Origin: Heyndrickxia sp050281185
GTDB taxonomy: Bacteria; Bacillota; Bacilli; Bacillales; Bacillaceae_C
Assembly: GCF_050281185.1 (NCBI RefSeq)
Contig: NZ_JBNNWS010000013.1
Location: 1 to 64,000 of the forward strand
Reading direction: 5' to 3'
DNA: 64,000 nt
Position numbers and translations under genes: made by a program. The notes beneath the pieces are model-generated. The model saw nothing but the letters and a program-made list of their open reading frames with translations, searched no databases and was not told where the DNA came from. Of this stretch, positions 24,815 through 34,633 are shown piece by piece. Position 1 is the first letter of the stretch. Each line of letters starts with the position of its first letter.

Positions 24815-25040
24815 TCAGAGAGGGAGATCAATAGCTGAAAGATTTCCTAAGAGTGAACATTGGAATGTCGCCCATGAGTAGCTTCTGTGAAACGATAATG
24901 GAGTAATTGAAGCCGGTGGAAAGCCGTTATCATGTTTAAGTGCCAGGTATATAGTAGTTTTACATACTATTTCCTGTGAAAAAAGGTGGTACCGCGAAAA
25001 TCGCTCCCTTCGTCCTTTTGACGTGGGGAGTTTTTTATTT
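24815..25040 (+). promoter_or_regulatory. T-box leader upstream of valS (tRNA-Val sensor)
   Basis: Starts with AGAGAGGGAGATCAATAGCTG (stem I 5' side). The invariant T-box core AAAGGTGGTACCGCG is at about 24982-24996, and an intrinsic terminator CGCTCCC...GGGGAGTTTTTT lies at 25002-25036. The probable specifier codon is GTC (Val) at 24867-24869 in the stem I 3' side (GGAATGTCGCCC). Uncharged tRNA-Val would bind both sites and stabilise the antiterminator, raising valS expression on valine starvation. Confidence 0.93.
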
Positions 25041-25090
25041 TGATTAAAGGTATCTGAAATCATCATTTATTAGGAAGTGAGGAAGTTAGA

Positions 25091-27736
25091 ATGGAAACAA
25101 AAGAAATTCAAATGTCCACAAAATATGATCCGAACACGATTGAGAAAAATCGTTATGAATGGTGGGTAGAGGGCAAATTCTTTGAAGCAAAAGATGATCC
25201 CAATAAAGAACCATATACAATTGTTATTCCACCTCCAAATGTAACAGGTAAGCTTCATCTAGGCCATGCCTGGGATACAACATTACAAGATATTTTAACA
25301 AGAATGAAACGGATGCAGGGATATGATGTTTTATGGTTACCGGGCATGGACCATGCAGGTATTGCTACACAAGCGAAGGTAGAAGGAAAATTAAGAGAAG
25401 AAGGAATCTCGAAATATGACCTTGGAAGAGAAAAATTTGTTGCAGAGACTTGGAAATGGAAAGAGGAATATGCAGGATTTATTCGTAAGCAATGGTCTAA
25501 AATCGGATTGGGATTAGATTATTCTCGTGAAAGATTTACTCTTGATGAAGGATTATCTGATGCTGTACGGAAGGTATTTGTTTCACTTTATAAAAAAGGA
25601 CTCATCTATCGCGGTGAATACATTATTAACTGGGATCCTGCTACAAAAACGGCTTTATCGGATATCGAAGTAATTTATAAAGATGTTCAAGGTGCATTCT
25701 ATCATATGAGATATCCATTAGCAGATGGTTCAGGACATATTGAAATTGCAACGACTCGTCCTGAAACTATGCTTGGAGATACTGCAGTAGCGGTTCATCC
25801 TGAAGATGATCGTTATAAACATTTAATCGGAAAGAAGGTTATTTTACCAATAACAGGTCGTGAAATTCCGATTGTTGGTGATGATTATGTTGATATGGAA
25901 TTTGGTTCAGGTGCGGTAAAAATTACTCCTGCGCATGATCCTAATGACTTTGAAATAGGAAACCGTCACAATTTAGAACGTATTCTAGTTATGAATGAAG
26001 ACGGTACGATGAATGACAAAGCTGGTAAATATGAAGGTATGGATCGTTTTGAATGCCGTAAACAAATCGTAAAAGATTTACAAGAAGATGGTGTTTTATT
26101 TAAAATTGAAGAACATTTGCATTCGGTTGGACATTCTGAACGAAGTGGCGCTGTTGTTGAGCCATACTTGTCCACACAATGGTTCGTTAAAATGCAGCCA
26201 TTAGCAGATTCGGCAGTTGAACTACAAAAATCAGATTCCGGTGTACATTTTGTTCCTGAAAGATTTGAAAATACGTATTTACGTTGGATGGAAAACATCC
26301 GTGATTGGTGTATTTCACGTCAGCTATGGTGGGGACATCGAATTCCAGCTTGGTATCATAAAGAAACTGGCGAAGTATATGTTGATACCCACCCACCACA
26401 AGATATTGAAAACTGGGAACAGGATTCAGATGTGTTAGATACTTGGTTTAGTTCAGCCTTGTGGCCATTTTCTACTTTGGGCTGGCCGAATACAGATGCG
26501 GAAGATTTTAAACGATATTATCCTACGAGTGTTTTAGTAACGGGATATGACATTATCTTTTTCTGGGTTGCAAGAATGATCTTTCAAGCAAAAGAGTTTA
26601 CTGGACAAATACCTTTCAAAGATGTGCTCATTCACGGTCTTGTACGTGATGAAAACAATGTAAAGATGAGTAAATCTCTTGGAAATGGTGTCGATCCGAT
26701 GGATGTTATCGACAAATATGGAGCAGACTCATTAAGATATTTCTTATCTACAGGCAGCTCACCAGGCCAAGACTTGAGATTCAGCATGGAAAAGGTAGAG
26801 TCAGTTTGGAATTTCGCAAATAAAATTTGGAATGCATCACGCTTTGCATTAATGAATATGGACGGTTTAAGTTATGAAGAAATTAATATAGATGGAGAAA
26901 AATCAGTTGCGGATAAATGGATTTTAACTCGTCTTAATGAAACAATCGAAACGGTTACAAAACTTGCTGAAAAATACGAATTTGGTGAAGTGGGTAGAGC
27001 TCTTTACAACTTCATTTGGGATGACTTCTGTGATTGGTATATTGAAATGGCTAAATTACCGCTTTATGGTGATGATGAGGCTGCGAAACATACAACACGT
27101 TCAATCCTTGCATATGTATTAGACAACACAATGCGTCTCTTACATCCATTTATGCCATTTATTACAGAAGAAATTTGGCAAAACTTGCCTCACAAAGGTG
27201 AATCTATTACAATTGCCAGCTGGCCGGTAGCGAAAGATGAATTGCAAGACGATGCTGCAGCTGAAGAAATGAAGCTTTTAGTTGAAATTATCCGTTCAGT
27301 AAGGAACATCCGTGCGGAAGTTAATACACCGCTTAGCAAAAAAATTAAGCTAATGTTAAATGCAAAAGACGAACAAGTGTTAAATGCACTAATGAAAAAT
27401 CAATCATATATCGAGCGCTTCTGTAATCCTGAAGAACTCGTAATTAACAAAAATATGTCTGCTCCAGATAAAGCGATGACTGCAGTTGTAACAGGTGTAG
27501 AATTGTTCTTACCGCTTGAAGGCTTAATAAATATTGAAGAAGAAATTGCACGTCTTGAAAAAGAATTAGAAAAATGGACAAAAGAAGTAGATCGAGTACA
27601 GAAAAAATTAAGCAATGAAAAATTTATCAGTAAAGCTCCACAAAATGTAGTTGATGAAGAACGCGCTAAGGAAGAAGACTATTTAGAAAAACAAGCTACA
27701 GTTAAAGCAAGAATTGAAGAACTAAAAGGAAAATAA
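25091..27736 (+). CDS. valS: Valyl-tRNA synthetase
   Basis: Class I aminoacyl-tRNA synthetase of 881 residues charging tRNA-Val, with a CP1 editing domain that removes Thr-tRNA(Val). Signature 1 is PPPNVTGKLHLGHA with HLGH at 56-59; signature 2 is KMSKS at 525-529. The editing domain is about 185-345, the anticodon-binding domain about 600-760, and a C-terminal coiled coil about 812-881. ATG 25091 has GAGGAAG upstream. It is controlled by the T-box leader and followed by folC. Confidence 0.97.
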   Translation: METKEIQMSTKYDPNTIEKNRYEWWVEGKFFEAKDDPNKEPYTIVIPPPNVTGKLHLGHAWDTTLQDILTRMKRMQGYDVLWLPGMDHAGIATQAKVEGKLREEGISKYDLGREKFVAETWKWKEEYAGFIRKQWSKIGLGLDYSRERFTLDEGLSDAVRKVFVSLYKKGLIYRGEYIINWDPATKTALSDIEVIYKDVQGAFYHMRYPLADGSGHIEIATTRPETMLGDTAVAVHPEDDRYKHLIGKKVILPITGREIPIVGDDYVDMEFGSGAVKITPAHDPNDFEIGNRHNLERILVMNEDGTMNDKAGKYEGMDRFECRKQIVKDLQEDGVLFKIEEHLHSVGHSERSGAVVEPYLSTQWFVKMQPLADSAVELQKSDSGVHFVPERFENTYLRWMENIRDWCISRQLWWGHRIPAWYHKETGEVYVDTHPPQDIENWEQDSDVLDTWFSSALWPFSTLGWPNTDAEDFKRYYPTSVLVTGYDIIFFWVARMIFQAKEFTGQIPFKDVLIHGLVRDENNVKMSKSLGNGVDPMDVIDKYGADSLRYFLSTGSSPGQDLRFSMEKVESVWNFANKIWNASRFALMNMDGLSYEEINIDGEKSVADKWILTRLNETIETVTKLAEKYEFGEVGRALYNFIWDDFCDWYIEMAKLPLYGDDEAAKHTTRSILAYVLDNTMRLLHPFMPFITEEIWQNLPHKGESITIASWPVAKDELQDDAAAEEMKLLVEIIRSVRNIRAEVNTPLSKKIKLMLNAKDEQVLNALMKNQSYIERFCNPEELVINKNMSAPDKAMTAVVTGVELFLPLEGLINIEEEIARLEKELEKWTKEVDRVQKKLSNEKFISKAPQNVVDEERAKEEDYLEKQATVKARIEELKGK

Positions 27737-27746
27737 TCAAAAAATC

Positions 27747-27790
27747 TTGGAAGGCGAATTCGATATAGAATTCGTCTTCCAATTATTCTA
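27747..27790 (+). terminator. Probable terminator or mRNA hairpin between valS and folC
   Basis: A long stem TTGGAAGGCGAATTC / GAATTCGTCTTCCAA with a 6-nt loop, followed by TTATTCTATTA. The tail is weak, so partial readthrough into folC is plausible. Confidence 0.5.
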
Positions 27791-27835
27791 TTATGAAATT
27801 TAACTTATGCAAAAGAAGAAAAAGAGGGACACAAA

Positions 27836-29122
27836 ATGCATACATATAAAGAAGCGATCAATTGGATTAATTCGAGACTGCGCTTTGGCATCAAACCTGG
27901 ATTAGAAAGAATGCAATGGATGATGAGAAAATTAGGTTCCCCAGAAAAAAGAATAAAAGTCATCCATGTAGGTGGAACGAATGGAAAGGGTTCAACCGTC
28001 ACATATTTACGTTCAATATTAAACGAAGCAGGATTAACTGTCGGCACATTTACATCACCATATATTGAAAGCTTTAATGAGAGAATAAGTGTAAATGGAA
28101 TACCGATCCGAAATGATGAGATCGTAGAGCTGGTGGAGGTTATCCAACCATTTGCAGAAGAACTAGAATCAACAGATCTGGGAGCAATGACAGAATTTGA
28201 AGTCATTACAGCGATGGCTATATATTATTTTGCTAATATGAATCCAATGGATATTACGATATTTGAAGTCGGACTTGGAGGACGTTTGGACTCTACAAAC
28301 ATTTTAACTCCAATAATAAGTATTATCACAAACATTGGTATGGATCATACCAATATTCTAGGCAATACTGTACAAGAAATTGCAACAGAAAAAGCGGGAA
28401 TCATTAAAAAAGGTATTCCAATTATTACAGGTGCCAAACAAGAAGAGGCATTAAAAGTATTTTTGGACAAGTCAAGTGAAATGGCCGCTGATATTTATAT
28501 CAGCGGCGAACATTTTACATTTGATGAGGCTAAAACTCTGGAAAAGGGAGAACAGTTTGCCTTCATATCCTCAAACGTTAAAATGAATGATTTAAAAATC
28601 TCGATGCTGGGCAAACATCAAATTGAAAATGCAGTATTAGCAGTTGAAGCAGCTAACTTTTTAAAAGTTGAAGAAAACTTTATTCGAGAAGGCTTGAGAA
28701 AAGCGTTTTGGCCTGGAAGAATGGAAATCATTTGTGAAAAACCGCTAGTATTACTAGATGGTGCTCATAATCCTGAAGGAATCACTTCATTAATATCTGC
28801 ATTAACTGAGCATTTTCCAAAACATAGGAAAAAAATTGTCTTTGCTGCACTAAGAGATAAAGACTTGAAAAAAATGCTGCATTTATTAGGATCAATTGAA
28901 GCGGAAATTTATTTTACACAGTTTCTTTCACCACGTGTAGCAACTGCAAAAGAATTACTGGAGATTAGCTCACTGCCAAATGCGGAAATGGATGATAATT
29001 GGCAGACACTTGTGGGAAAAGTCTATCATTCCTTAGATGAGGATGAAATGCTCATAATATCAGGTTCCCTATATTTTATTAGTGAGGTAAAACCTTATTT
29101 CAAAAATATTTTTCTAGACTAA
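27836..29122 (+). CDS. folC: Dihydrofolate synthase / folylpolyglutamate synthase
   Basis: Mur-ligase-family enzyme of 428 residues that adds glutamate to dihydropteroate and extends folate polyglutamate tails. The ATP-binding P-loop is GGTNGKGS at 46-53; the folate-binding segment FTSPYIESFNERISVNG and the Mur motif FEVGLGGRLDSTN with GMDHTNILG are present, as is the C-terminal ligase block LDGAHNPEG. ATG 27836 follows AGAGGGAC. It sits downstream of valS, the standard Bacillus order. Confidence 0.95.
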   Translation: MHTYKEAINWINSRLRFGIKPGLERMQWMMRKLGSPEKRIKVIHVGGTNGKGSTVTYLRSILNEAGLTVGTFTSPYIESFNERISVNGIPIRNDEIVELVEVIQPFAEELESTDLGAMTEFEVITAMAIYYFANMNPMDITIFEVGLGGRLDSTNILTPIISIITNIGMDHTNILGNTVQEIATEKAGIIKKGIPIITGAKQEEALKVFLDKSSEMAADIYISGEHFTFDEAKTLEKGEQFAFISSNVKMNDLKISMLGKHQIENAVLAVEAANFLKVEENFIREGLRKAFWPGRMEIICEKPLVLLDGAHNPEGITSLISALTEHFPKHRKKIVFAALRDKDLKKMLHLLGSIEAEIYFTQFLSPRVATAKELLEISSLPNAEMDDNWQTLVGKVYHSLDEDEMLIISGSLYFISEVKPYFKNIFLD

Positions 29123-29218
29123 GAATCTATCTGAAAGAAAACAATTTATTCAAAATCAACAAAATATAATGACAGTAAACCTATGATTTGGTAAAATATT
29201 TTAAAAGATTGAGTCTTA

Positions 29219-29247
29219 TTGACTATTTTTCAATTATAAAATATAAA
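29219..29247 (+). promoter_or_regulatory. Sigma-A promoter of the GGDEF gene
   Basis: TTGACT at 29219-29224 and TATAAA at 29242-29247, spacing 17 bp, 44 bp before the ATG. The gene is thus transcribed independently of folC. Confidence 0.65.
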
Positions 29248-29290
29248 CTGATAATCTTTGCAGTTTTACCTTAATTACAGGGGGATTAAA

Positions 29291-30994
29291 ATGAGTAATA
29301 AAGCTAATAAAACGAAGCTCCTTTTTATATGCTGGCTATTAATAGTTCCCACAGGATTATTCGTTGCTTATCATTTTTTTCCTTCTGTACAGATGAATCT
29401 ATATTTAATTCTATCTTTTTTAGTTTTCGCAGGAATAATCTCTTATTTTCCTATCATCATAGATGAAACCCCCATCTTTTTGGCTCAATGGGTCACATTA
29501 GTTGCCTTTTTATTACATGGATTATTTTATGAAATCCTTTTCATGCAATTCTCTATTGTTATGCTAATGTTTTCTTTAAAAATAAAAAAAGATGATCAAT
29601 ATCGATACTACTTGAACTCGATCATGTTTTTCATTATTTCCTTTATTAGTGGGATCGTTTTTTATGCTTTAGGCGGGGAGATTAGACACACTTCTGTTTC
29701 AGATATGATAGTCCCTCTATTTGCCTACCAACTAGTGAATTTTTCATCAAATCAATTGCTTCATCATTTGTCAGGGATTTTTTTAGGTAAGAAGGAACGT
29801 TTTTTTACTAAGGATATGCTATGGGATTTCTTTACGGTTACAATGGTTTTTCCACTTGGAATAGGCTTATATTATTTATATATAGATATTGGCTATGCTG
29901 CCTTTTTATTAATTGGGATCCCGTTTATTAGTATTGCTTATGTTTTAAGAATGTATAATTCATCAGAAAGAATAAATGAATATCTTCAACGGGCAGCAGA
30001 AATAGGACATCAATTAACTGAAAGACTACAAGTCAATGAAGTCTTGGATTTATTTATTCAAAAAATATCACAGATGCTTCCGGTTGACTATGCCTATATT
30101 CTCGATGTAAAAGGAGAAGAGCTTGTTCTATTAAGAGGCGTGGAAAAAGGAGAACAAAGACCAAATATTATTCCTCCAATTAAGAAAAATGAAGGAATTA
30201 GTGGAATGGTATGGGGCAGAGAGAAGGCTGTGCTTTACCATGAAAAAATTGAATGGGAGCATGATGCACAAGGGTATATGCCAGAAGGTGCAGAAAGTAT
30301 CTTATGTGTTCCTATTTTTAGAGAAAAAAAAGTAGAAGCTGTTTTGTTTTTAGCTTCTACAAGAAAAAAACAATATGAAAAATATCAGATTGCTATGTTC
30401 GATATCTTGTGCTCATACTTTGGTGTCGCAATGTCAAATGCAAGACACTATGAAAAAACGAAAATGATCAGTGAATACTGCCAGCTTACCAAATTATTTA
30501 ACTATCGTTATTTCGATGAGCTTCTTTCAAAAGAATTTGAGCTGCTTATGAAGGGTGATCGAATTGAGCTTTCTTTAATTATGCTTGATATCGATCATTT
30601 TAAGAAAATAAATGATACTTATGGTCATCAAAGCGGGAATGAAATTCTTGTCCAAATGGCTAAAAGGATTAAAAGTCTTATAGGAAATCGGGGTACAGTT
30701 GCAAGATATGGTGGAGAAGAATTTGTCATTCTTTTACCTGATACGAATAAGCAAGCTGCCCTAAGATTGGCTGAGATTGTAAGATTAACAATTGCAAATC
30801 GCCCATTTAATATTCAAAACTTTTTAGATTTAGATGTAAATCATGAGAGCGTGAATATTACTGTAAGTATCGGTGTTGCTACTGCCCCTTACGATGCGGA
30901 TGATTCCCTCGCACTCATCCGCCATGCGGACCGTGCATTGTATATTGGAGCTAAGAGAGCTGGGAAGAATCGGGTTGCTGAATATGTGAAATAA
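29291..30994 (+). CDS. Membrane-bound GAF-GGDEF protein, probable diguanylate cyclase
   Basis: 567 residues. The first 215 or so form six or seven transmembrane segments with no enzyme motif. A GAF-like sensor domain follows (about 225-380, ASEN-type ligand pocket not assignable), then a GGDEF domain with the intact active site RYGGEEF (GGEEF at 474-478) and the DIDHFKKINDTYGHQSGN metal/substrate motif. It should therefore make cyclic di-GMP at the membrane. The inhibitory RxxD I-site normally upstream of GGEEF is absent (the sequence reads NRGTVARYGG), so product feedback inhibition is unlikely. I chose ATG 29291 with CAGGGGG upstream. Lying between folC and comC, it is not part of the B. 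subtilis order I recall. Confidence 0.88.
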   Translation: MSNKANKTKLLFICWLLIVPTGLFVAYHFFPSVQMNLYLILSFLVFAGIISYFPIIIDETPIFLAQWVTLVAFLLHGLFYEILFMQFSIVMLMFSLKIKKDDQYRYYLNSIMFFIISFISGIVFYALGGEIRHTSVSDMIVPLFAYQLVNFSSNQLLHHLSGIFLGKKERFFTKDMLWDFFTVTMVFPLGIGLYYLYIDIGYAAFLLIGIPFISIAYVLRMYNSSERINEYLQRAAEIGHQLTERLQVNEVLDLFIQKISQMLPVDYAYILDVKGEELVLLRGVEKGEQRPNIIPPIKKNEGISGMVWGREKAVLYHEKIEWEHDAQGYMPEGAESILCVPIFREKKVEAVLFLASTRKKQYEKYQIAMFDILCSYFGVAMSNARHYEKTKMISEYCQLTKLFNYRYFDELLSKEFELLMKGDRIELSLIMLDIDHFKKINDTYGHQSGNEILVQMAKRIKSLIGNRGTVARYGGEEFVILLPDTNKQAALRLAEIVRLTIANRPFNIQNFLDLDVNHESVNITVSIGVATAPYDADDSLALIRHADRALYIGAKRAGKNRVAEYVK

Positions 30995-31082
30995 TGTCAA
31001 TTAATGACGGTTTGGATTTATATAAAACCTATCATCATGATTAACAACTATAGTATAATAACTCTAAAAATGAGGAGTTTAA

Positions 31083-31850
31083 TTGTTTATAATGAATAAT
31101 ATTTGGATTATTTATTTTGCCGTTTTAGGGCTTTTGTTTGGGTCGTTTTTTAATGTCGTTGGCCTTAGGGTAACGGAAAAAAAGTCCATACTTGTCCCCA
31201 GATCCCATTGTCCACATTGTAAGCATGAATTAAAATGGTTCGAATTAATACCTATCTTTTCTTTTTTATTGTTAAGAGGAAAGTGTCGTATATGTGAAAA
31301 GAAAATATCGCTTTTATACCCAGTAATGGAATTCATTACAGGCTTCCTTTTTGCTTTTACCTTTGCAAAATTTGGATGGAGTACAGATTTGCTGTTAGCC
31401 ATGTTACTCATTTCACTTATAGCTATTATTACAGTTTCAGATTTTGTATATATGCTAATTCCTGACAGTATTCTATTATTCTTTGGATTTATTCTTATCG
31501 TAGTAAGAATTTTTTATCCATCAGATCCGTGGTGGGATTTTATTGTAGGGGCTGTATTTGGATTTGTTCTTCTTCTGTTAATTGCTATTATTAGTAAAGG
31601 TGCAATGGGTGGTGGTGATATTAAACTCTTTTTTGTCATAGGTCTTGTGCTTGGGGTTAAGATGACTTTTCTTACGTTTATACTCTCCACTTTACTAGGC
31701 GCCTTATTTGGAGTTTTGATGATAATAGCAGGAAAATATAAAAAGAGAAAGCCGATTCCGTTCGGGCCATTTATAGGTGTAGCATCTATTATTTCTTTTT
31801 TATATGGAAATTCAATAATTTATTGGTATTTTAATATTTTTTGGTATTAA
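31083..31850 (+). CDS. comC: Prepilin leader peptidase / N-methyltransferase ComC
   Basis: A polytopic membrane aspartyl protease that cleaves and methylates competence pseudopilins (ComGC and relatives). 255 residues with the bifunctional type's four cysteines, Cys43-Cys46 (HCPHCK) and Cys68-Cys71 (KCRICEKK), the first catalytic Asp in TVSDFVYMLIPD and the second in MGGGDIKL. About seven or eight transmembrane segments. The start is TTG 31083, 5 nt after GAGGAG; an ATG at 31092 is an alternative at 14 nt. Needed for DNA uptake; I did not find a clear ComK box upstream. Confidence 0.93.
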   Translation: MFIMNNIWIIYFAVLGLLFGSFFNVVGLRVTEKKSILVPRSHCPHCKHELKWFELIPIFSFLLLRGKCRICEKKISLLYPVMEFITGFLFAFTFAKFGWSTDLLLAMLLISLIAIITVSDFVYMLIPDSILLFFGFILIVVRIFYPSDPWWDFIVGAVFGFVLLLLIAIISKGAMGGGDIKLFFVIGLVLGVKMTFLTFILSTLLGALFGVLMIIAGKYKKRKPIPFGPFIGVASIISFLYGNSIIYWYFNIFWY

Positions 31851-31933
31851 ATATAGTGAAAAAGCAAAGTTGGTTCTCCATTTTATATACCAGTTTTCAA
31901 ATATTGACGAAATATAACGAAATCCTTCAGAAC

Positions 31934-31964
31934 CAAGACGACAAAAGTCTTGTTCTTTTTTTTT
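31934..31964 (+). terminator. Terminator after comC
   Basis: CAAGAC / GTCTTG stem with loop GACAAAA (outer AC/TT extension) followed by TTCTTTTTTTTT. Confidence 0.7.
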
Positions 31965-32013
31965 GTCCTTATGGTAGCATATAAAAAATATCGCGAACGG
32001 AAAGGGGAAAAAA

Positions 32014-33000
32014 ATGGACAAGCATGCGAAAAATCAAATTCGAATTAAAATTAATGGGGAAGAACGTCCATTTAAAGAAAAGATGGAGATCCATGATTGG
32101 AAGTCAGGAAAAGAGGAGACGGCGGCTGGGGCAGAGAACGCTTCCGAAGAAGATCAATTTGATTGGGTGTTACCTGAAATTGAAGAAAATCAGGTAAATG
32201 AGTTTAAAAAAATTCATTATTCAAAAACGAATTATACACCTTCTTCAACAAAATTAATCAAAAGGAAGACAAATCGTCCGTTTTCGATGTTACTTTTTTC
32301 AATTATTACTGCGATAACGATTGGTGTATTAATTGGATTTTTCATGTTGAAGATTGTCATTTATCAAAGCAATACAGCGCAAAAGGCTAGTACTACTGGT
32401 ACTAATACCTCTTCGGTAAATAATAGTGGGAAAACATCAATAATTCGTTTACCAGCACTAACAACAGCACTTGTCCAAGGTGGAGTATATGAAAATCCTC
32501 AGCCCATTGTCAATGATATAAAAGGAAAAGGAATACCGGCAATCGTTTTACCAATAGAAAATAAAAATTATATTTATATAGGTGTTGCCGGGGAAATCGG
32601 GACGGCTAAAGCTCTTGCATCAAAGTACGAAGAACAGGGGGTAAGTGTGTATACAAAGGAACTAACATTTAATGATAAAAGCATTTCCATCAGTACAAAG
32701 GATGAAGAAACTTTTATTACTATATCTATACCCCTTTTCCAAACTCTTGCTGAAGAAATTGCCAATTCTTATGTTTCCGGAAAAATGAATAAAGATTCCA
32801 TTGCAGAGATAAAGACAAAAATAGAGCAAATCGCAAACTTTAAAGGTATAAAAAATAAACAGATAGAGACATTAAGAAAAAACCAAGTTGCAAGCTACCA
32901 ATCATTGCTCAGTTATCAAAGCAATCAAGATAATCAAGAACTGATGAAAGCTCAGGATGCATTATTAACTTATTTGCAAGAAATCAATCGTTTAAAGTGA
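32014..33000 (+). CDS. spoIIB: Stage II sporulation protein B
   Basis: A 328-residue bitopic membrane protein: a charged cytoplasmic N-terminus (about 1-90), one transmembrane segment (about 93-116), an S/T/N-rich linker, and an extracytoplasmic SPOR-type peptidoglycan-binding domain (about 155-235, ENPQPIVNDIKGKGIPAIVL...). SpoIIB helps septal peptidoglycan thinning and SpoIIDMP localisation at the start of engulfment. Assignment relies on this architecture and its position just upstream of maf. The start ATG 32014 has AAAGGGG upstream. Confidence 0.88.
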   Translation: MDKHAKNQIRIKINGEERPFKEKMEIHDWKSGKEETAAGAENASEEDQFDWVLPEIEENQVNEFKKIHYSKTNYTPSSTKLIKRKTNRPFSMLLFSIITAITIGVLIGFFMLKIVIYQSNTAQKASTTGTNTSSVNNSGKTSIIRLPALTTALVQGGVYENPQPIVNDIKGKGIPAIVLPIENKNYIYIGVAGEIGTAKALASKYEEQGVSVYTKELTFNDKSISISTKDEETFITISIPLFQTLAEEIANSYVSGKMNKDSIAEIKTKIEQIANFKGIKNKQIETLRKNQVASYQSLLSYQSNQDNQELMKAQDALLTYLQEINRLK

Positions 33001-33146
33001 AAAATGATAGAGGAGTGTTCTTTATGGAACCCCCCTCTTGTATTTTTCATTCATCAAATTTCGTTTTTTTTCGTTGTGTACGGTCATTATTTTTGATAGG
33101 ATAAAATTGTATCTCCCTATTATTACTGGAAGGAAAGGAAAGTTCC

Positions 33147-33710
33147 ATGACAGATTTAATTTTAGCTTCATCATCTCCTCGAAGAAAAGAACTCCTTGCA
33201 AAATTACAAATCCCTTTTTCTGTTGTAACAAGTAAAGTAGATGAAAATTTTTCACAGAATCAATCTCCTGAGGAGGTAGTAGTTGAACTAGCCCTTAGAA
33301 AAGCCGAAGCTGTATCAACACAATATCCAGATTCAGTTATTATTGGAGCTGATACCGTCGTAGTTCTTGAACAAAAAATTTTAGGTAAGCCAGATGACCG
33401 AGACCAAGCAAAAAAAATGCTACAAAGCTTATCGGGAAAAACGCATACAGTTTTAACCGGAGTTGCGATTGTTGATAAGGAACAAAGTCAATTATTTTTT
33501 GAAAAAACAGATGTGACATTTTGGGAGCTTACTTCAAATGAAATTGACCAATATTTAAATAGTGGTGAGCCTTTTGATAAAGCGGGCGCTTATGGAATAC
33601 AAGGTCTTGGATCGTTATTTGTTCAATCGATTCAAGGTGATTTCTTTTCTGTAGTGGGTCTGCCTATTTCCAGATTAAAAAGAGAGCTAAGCAGCTTTAT
33701 AGCTATTTAA
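33147..33710 (+). CDS. maf: Maf-family nucleoside triphosphate pyrophosphatase
   Basis: 187 residues. Maf hydrolyses dTTP/UTP and modified nucleotides; in B. subtilis overexpression blocks septum formation. The family start LILASSSPRRKELLAKL, metal/nucleotide motif VIIGADTVVVL and QGLGSLFVQSIQGDFFSVVGLP are present. ATG 33147 has GGAAAGGAAAG upstream. It precedes radC in the conserved maf-radC-mreBCD order. Confidence 0.95.
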   Translation: MTDLILASSSPRRKELLAKLQIPFSVVTSKVDENFSQNQSPEEVVVELALRKAEAVSTQYPDSVIIGADTVVVLEQKILGKPDDRDQAKKMLQSLSGKTHTVLTGVAIVDKEQSQLFFEKTDVTFWELTSNEIDQYLNSGEPFDKAGAYGIQGLGSLFVQSIQGDFFSVVGLPISRLKRELSSFIAI

Positions 33711-33768
33711 AGGTCATCTAACCAAATGAGCCCGCCAAAGTTGAACATCATATGGAGGGATGCGTAAT

Positions 33769-34452
33769 TTGGAAAAATTAATGATAAGAGATTATCCTGT
33801 CGAAGAAAGACCGCGAGAAAGACTCATACAAAATGGAGCAAAGAGTTTATCGAATCAAGAGCTCCTCGCTATTTTGCTAAGAACTGGAACAAAGGAAGAA
33901 TCGGTCATTCAAATGGCTAATTGTCTCCTGAAAAATTTCGAAGGTCTGAAATTATTAAAAGATGCATCATTAGAGGAAATTATGTCCATAAAAGGAATCG
34001 GTTTTGCCAAAGCTGTTCAGATTTTAGCGGCCGTTGAAATTGGAAGAAGAATAGGAAATCTAACCTATCATGACCGCTATGTCATTCGAAGTCCAGAAGA
34101 CGGAGCAAACTTTGTTATGAATGATATGCGTTTTCTATCCCAGGAACATTTTGTTTGTCTCTATTTAAACACCAAAAATCAAGTCCTACACCAACAAACC
34201 ATCTTTATCGGCAGCTTAAATGCCTCAATCGTACACCCACGCGAGGTTTTTAAAGAAGCCTTCCGACGATCAGCCGCATCGATTATTTGCATCCATAATC
34301 ACCCATCAGGCGATCCCGCACCATCACGTGAAGATATAGAAGTGACTAAGAGATTAGTGGAATGTGGAAAAATTATTGGAATCGATATACTTGATCATAT
34401 TATTATCGGGGATAAAAAATACGTCAGTTTAAAAGAAAAAGGGTATTTATAG
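33769..34452 (+). CDS. radC: RadC/YsxA-family JAB (MPN+) domain protein
   Basis: 227 residues: an N-terminal helix-hairpin-helix-like region (about 20-90, SNQELLAILLRTGTKEES, IKGIGFAKAVQILA) and a C-terminal JAMM metal-binding domain with HNHPSGDPAPSRED (H-x-H and Asp) and an upstream Glu. The historical DNA-repair role is disputed and the cellular function is unknown. I chose TTG 33769 because GGAGGG lies exactly 9 bp upstream; the ATG at 33760 abuts that site and is unlikely to be used. Confidence 0.92.
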   Translation: MEKLMIRDYPVEERPRERLIQNGAKSLSNQELLAILLRTGTKEESVIQMANCLLKNFEGLKLLKDASLEEIMSIKGIGFAKAVQILAAVEIGRRIGNLTYHDRYVIRSPEDGANFVMNDMRFLSQEHFVCLYLNTKNQVLHQQTIFIGSLNASIVHPREVFKEAFRRSAASIICIHNHPSGDPAPSREDIEVTKRLVECGKIIGIDILDHIIIGDKKYVSLKEKGYL

Positions 34453-34633
34453 CACTATGATTTTTGCTCTGTATACGATATAATAATGTTTATGATTTTT
34501 GCAGTGCCTTTTTTGCTCATGTAAAAATGTAATATATTTTCATTTCAAAATACACATGATAAAGAAATAGTGAATGGATAAGGAAAAAAGACAAGCCTTA
34601 TGAGCATTTCAGATAAGAAAGGGAGATACATCA

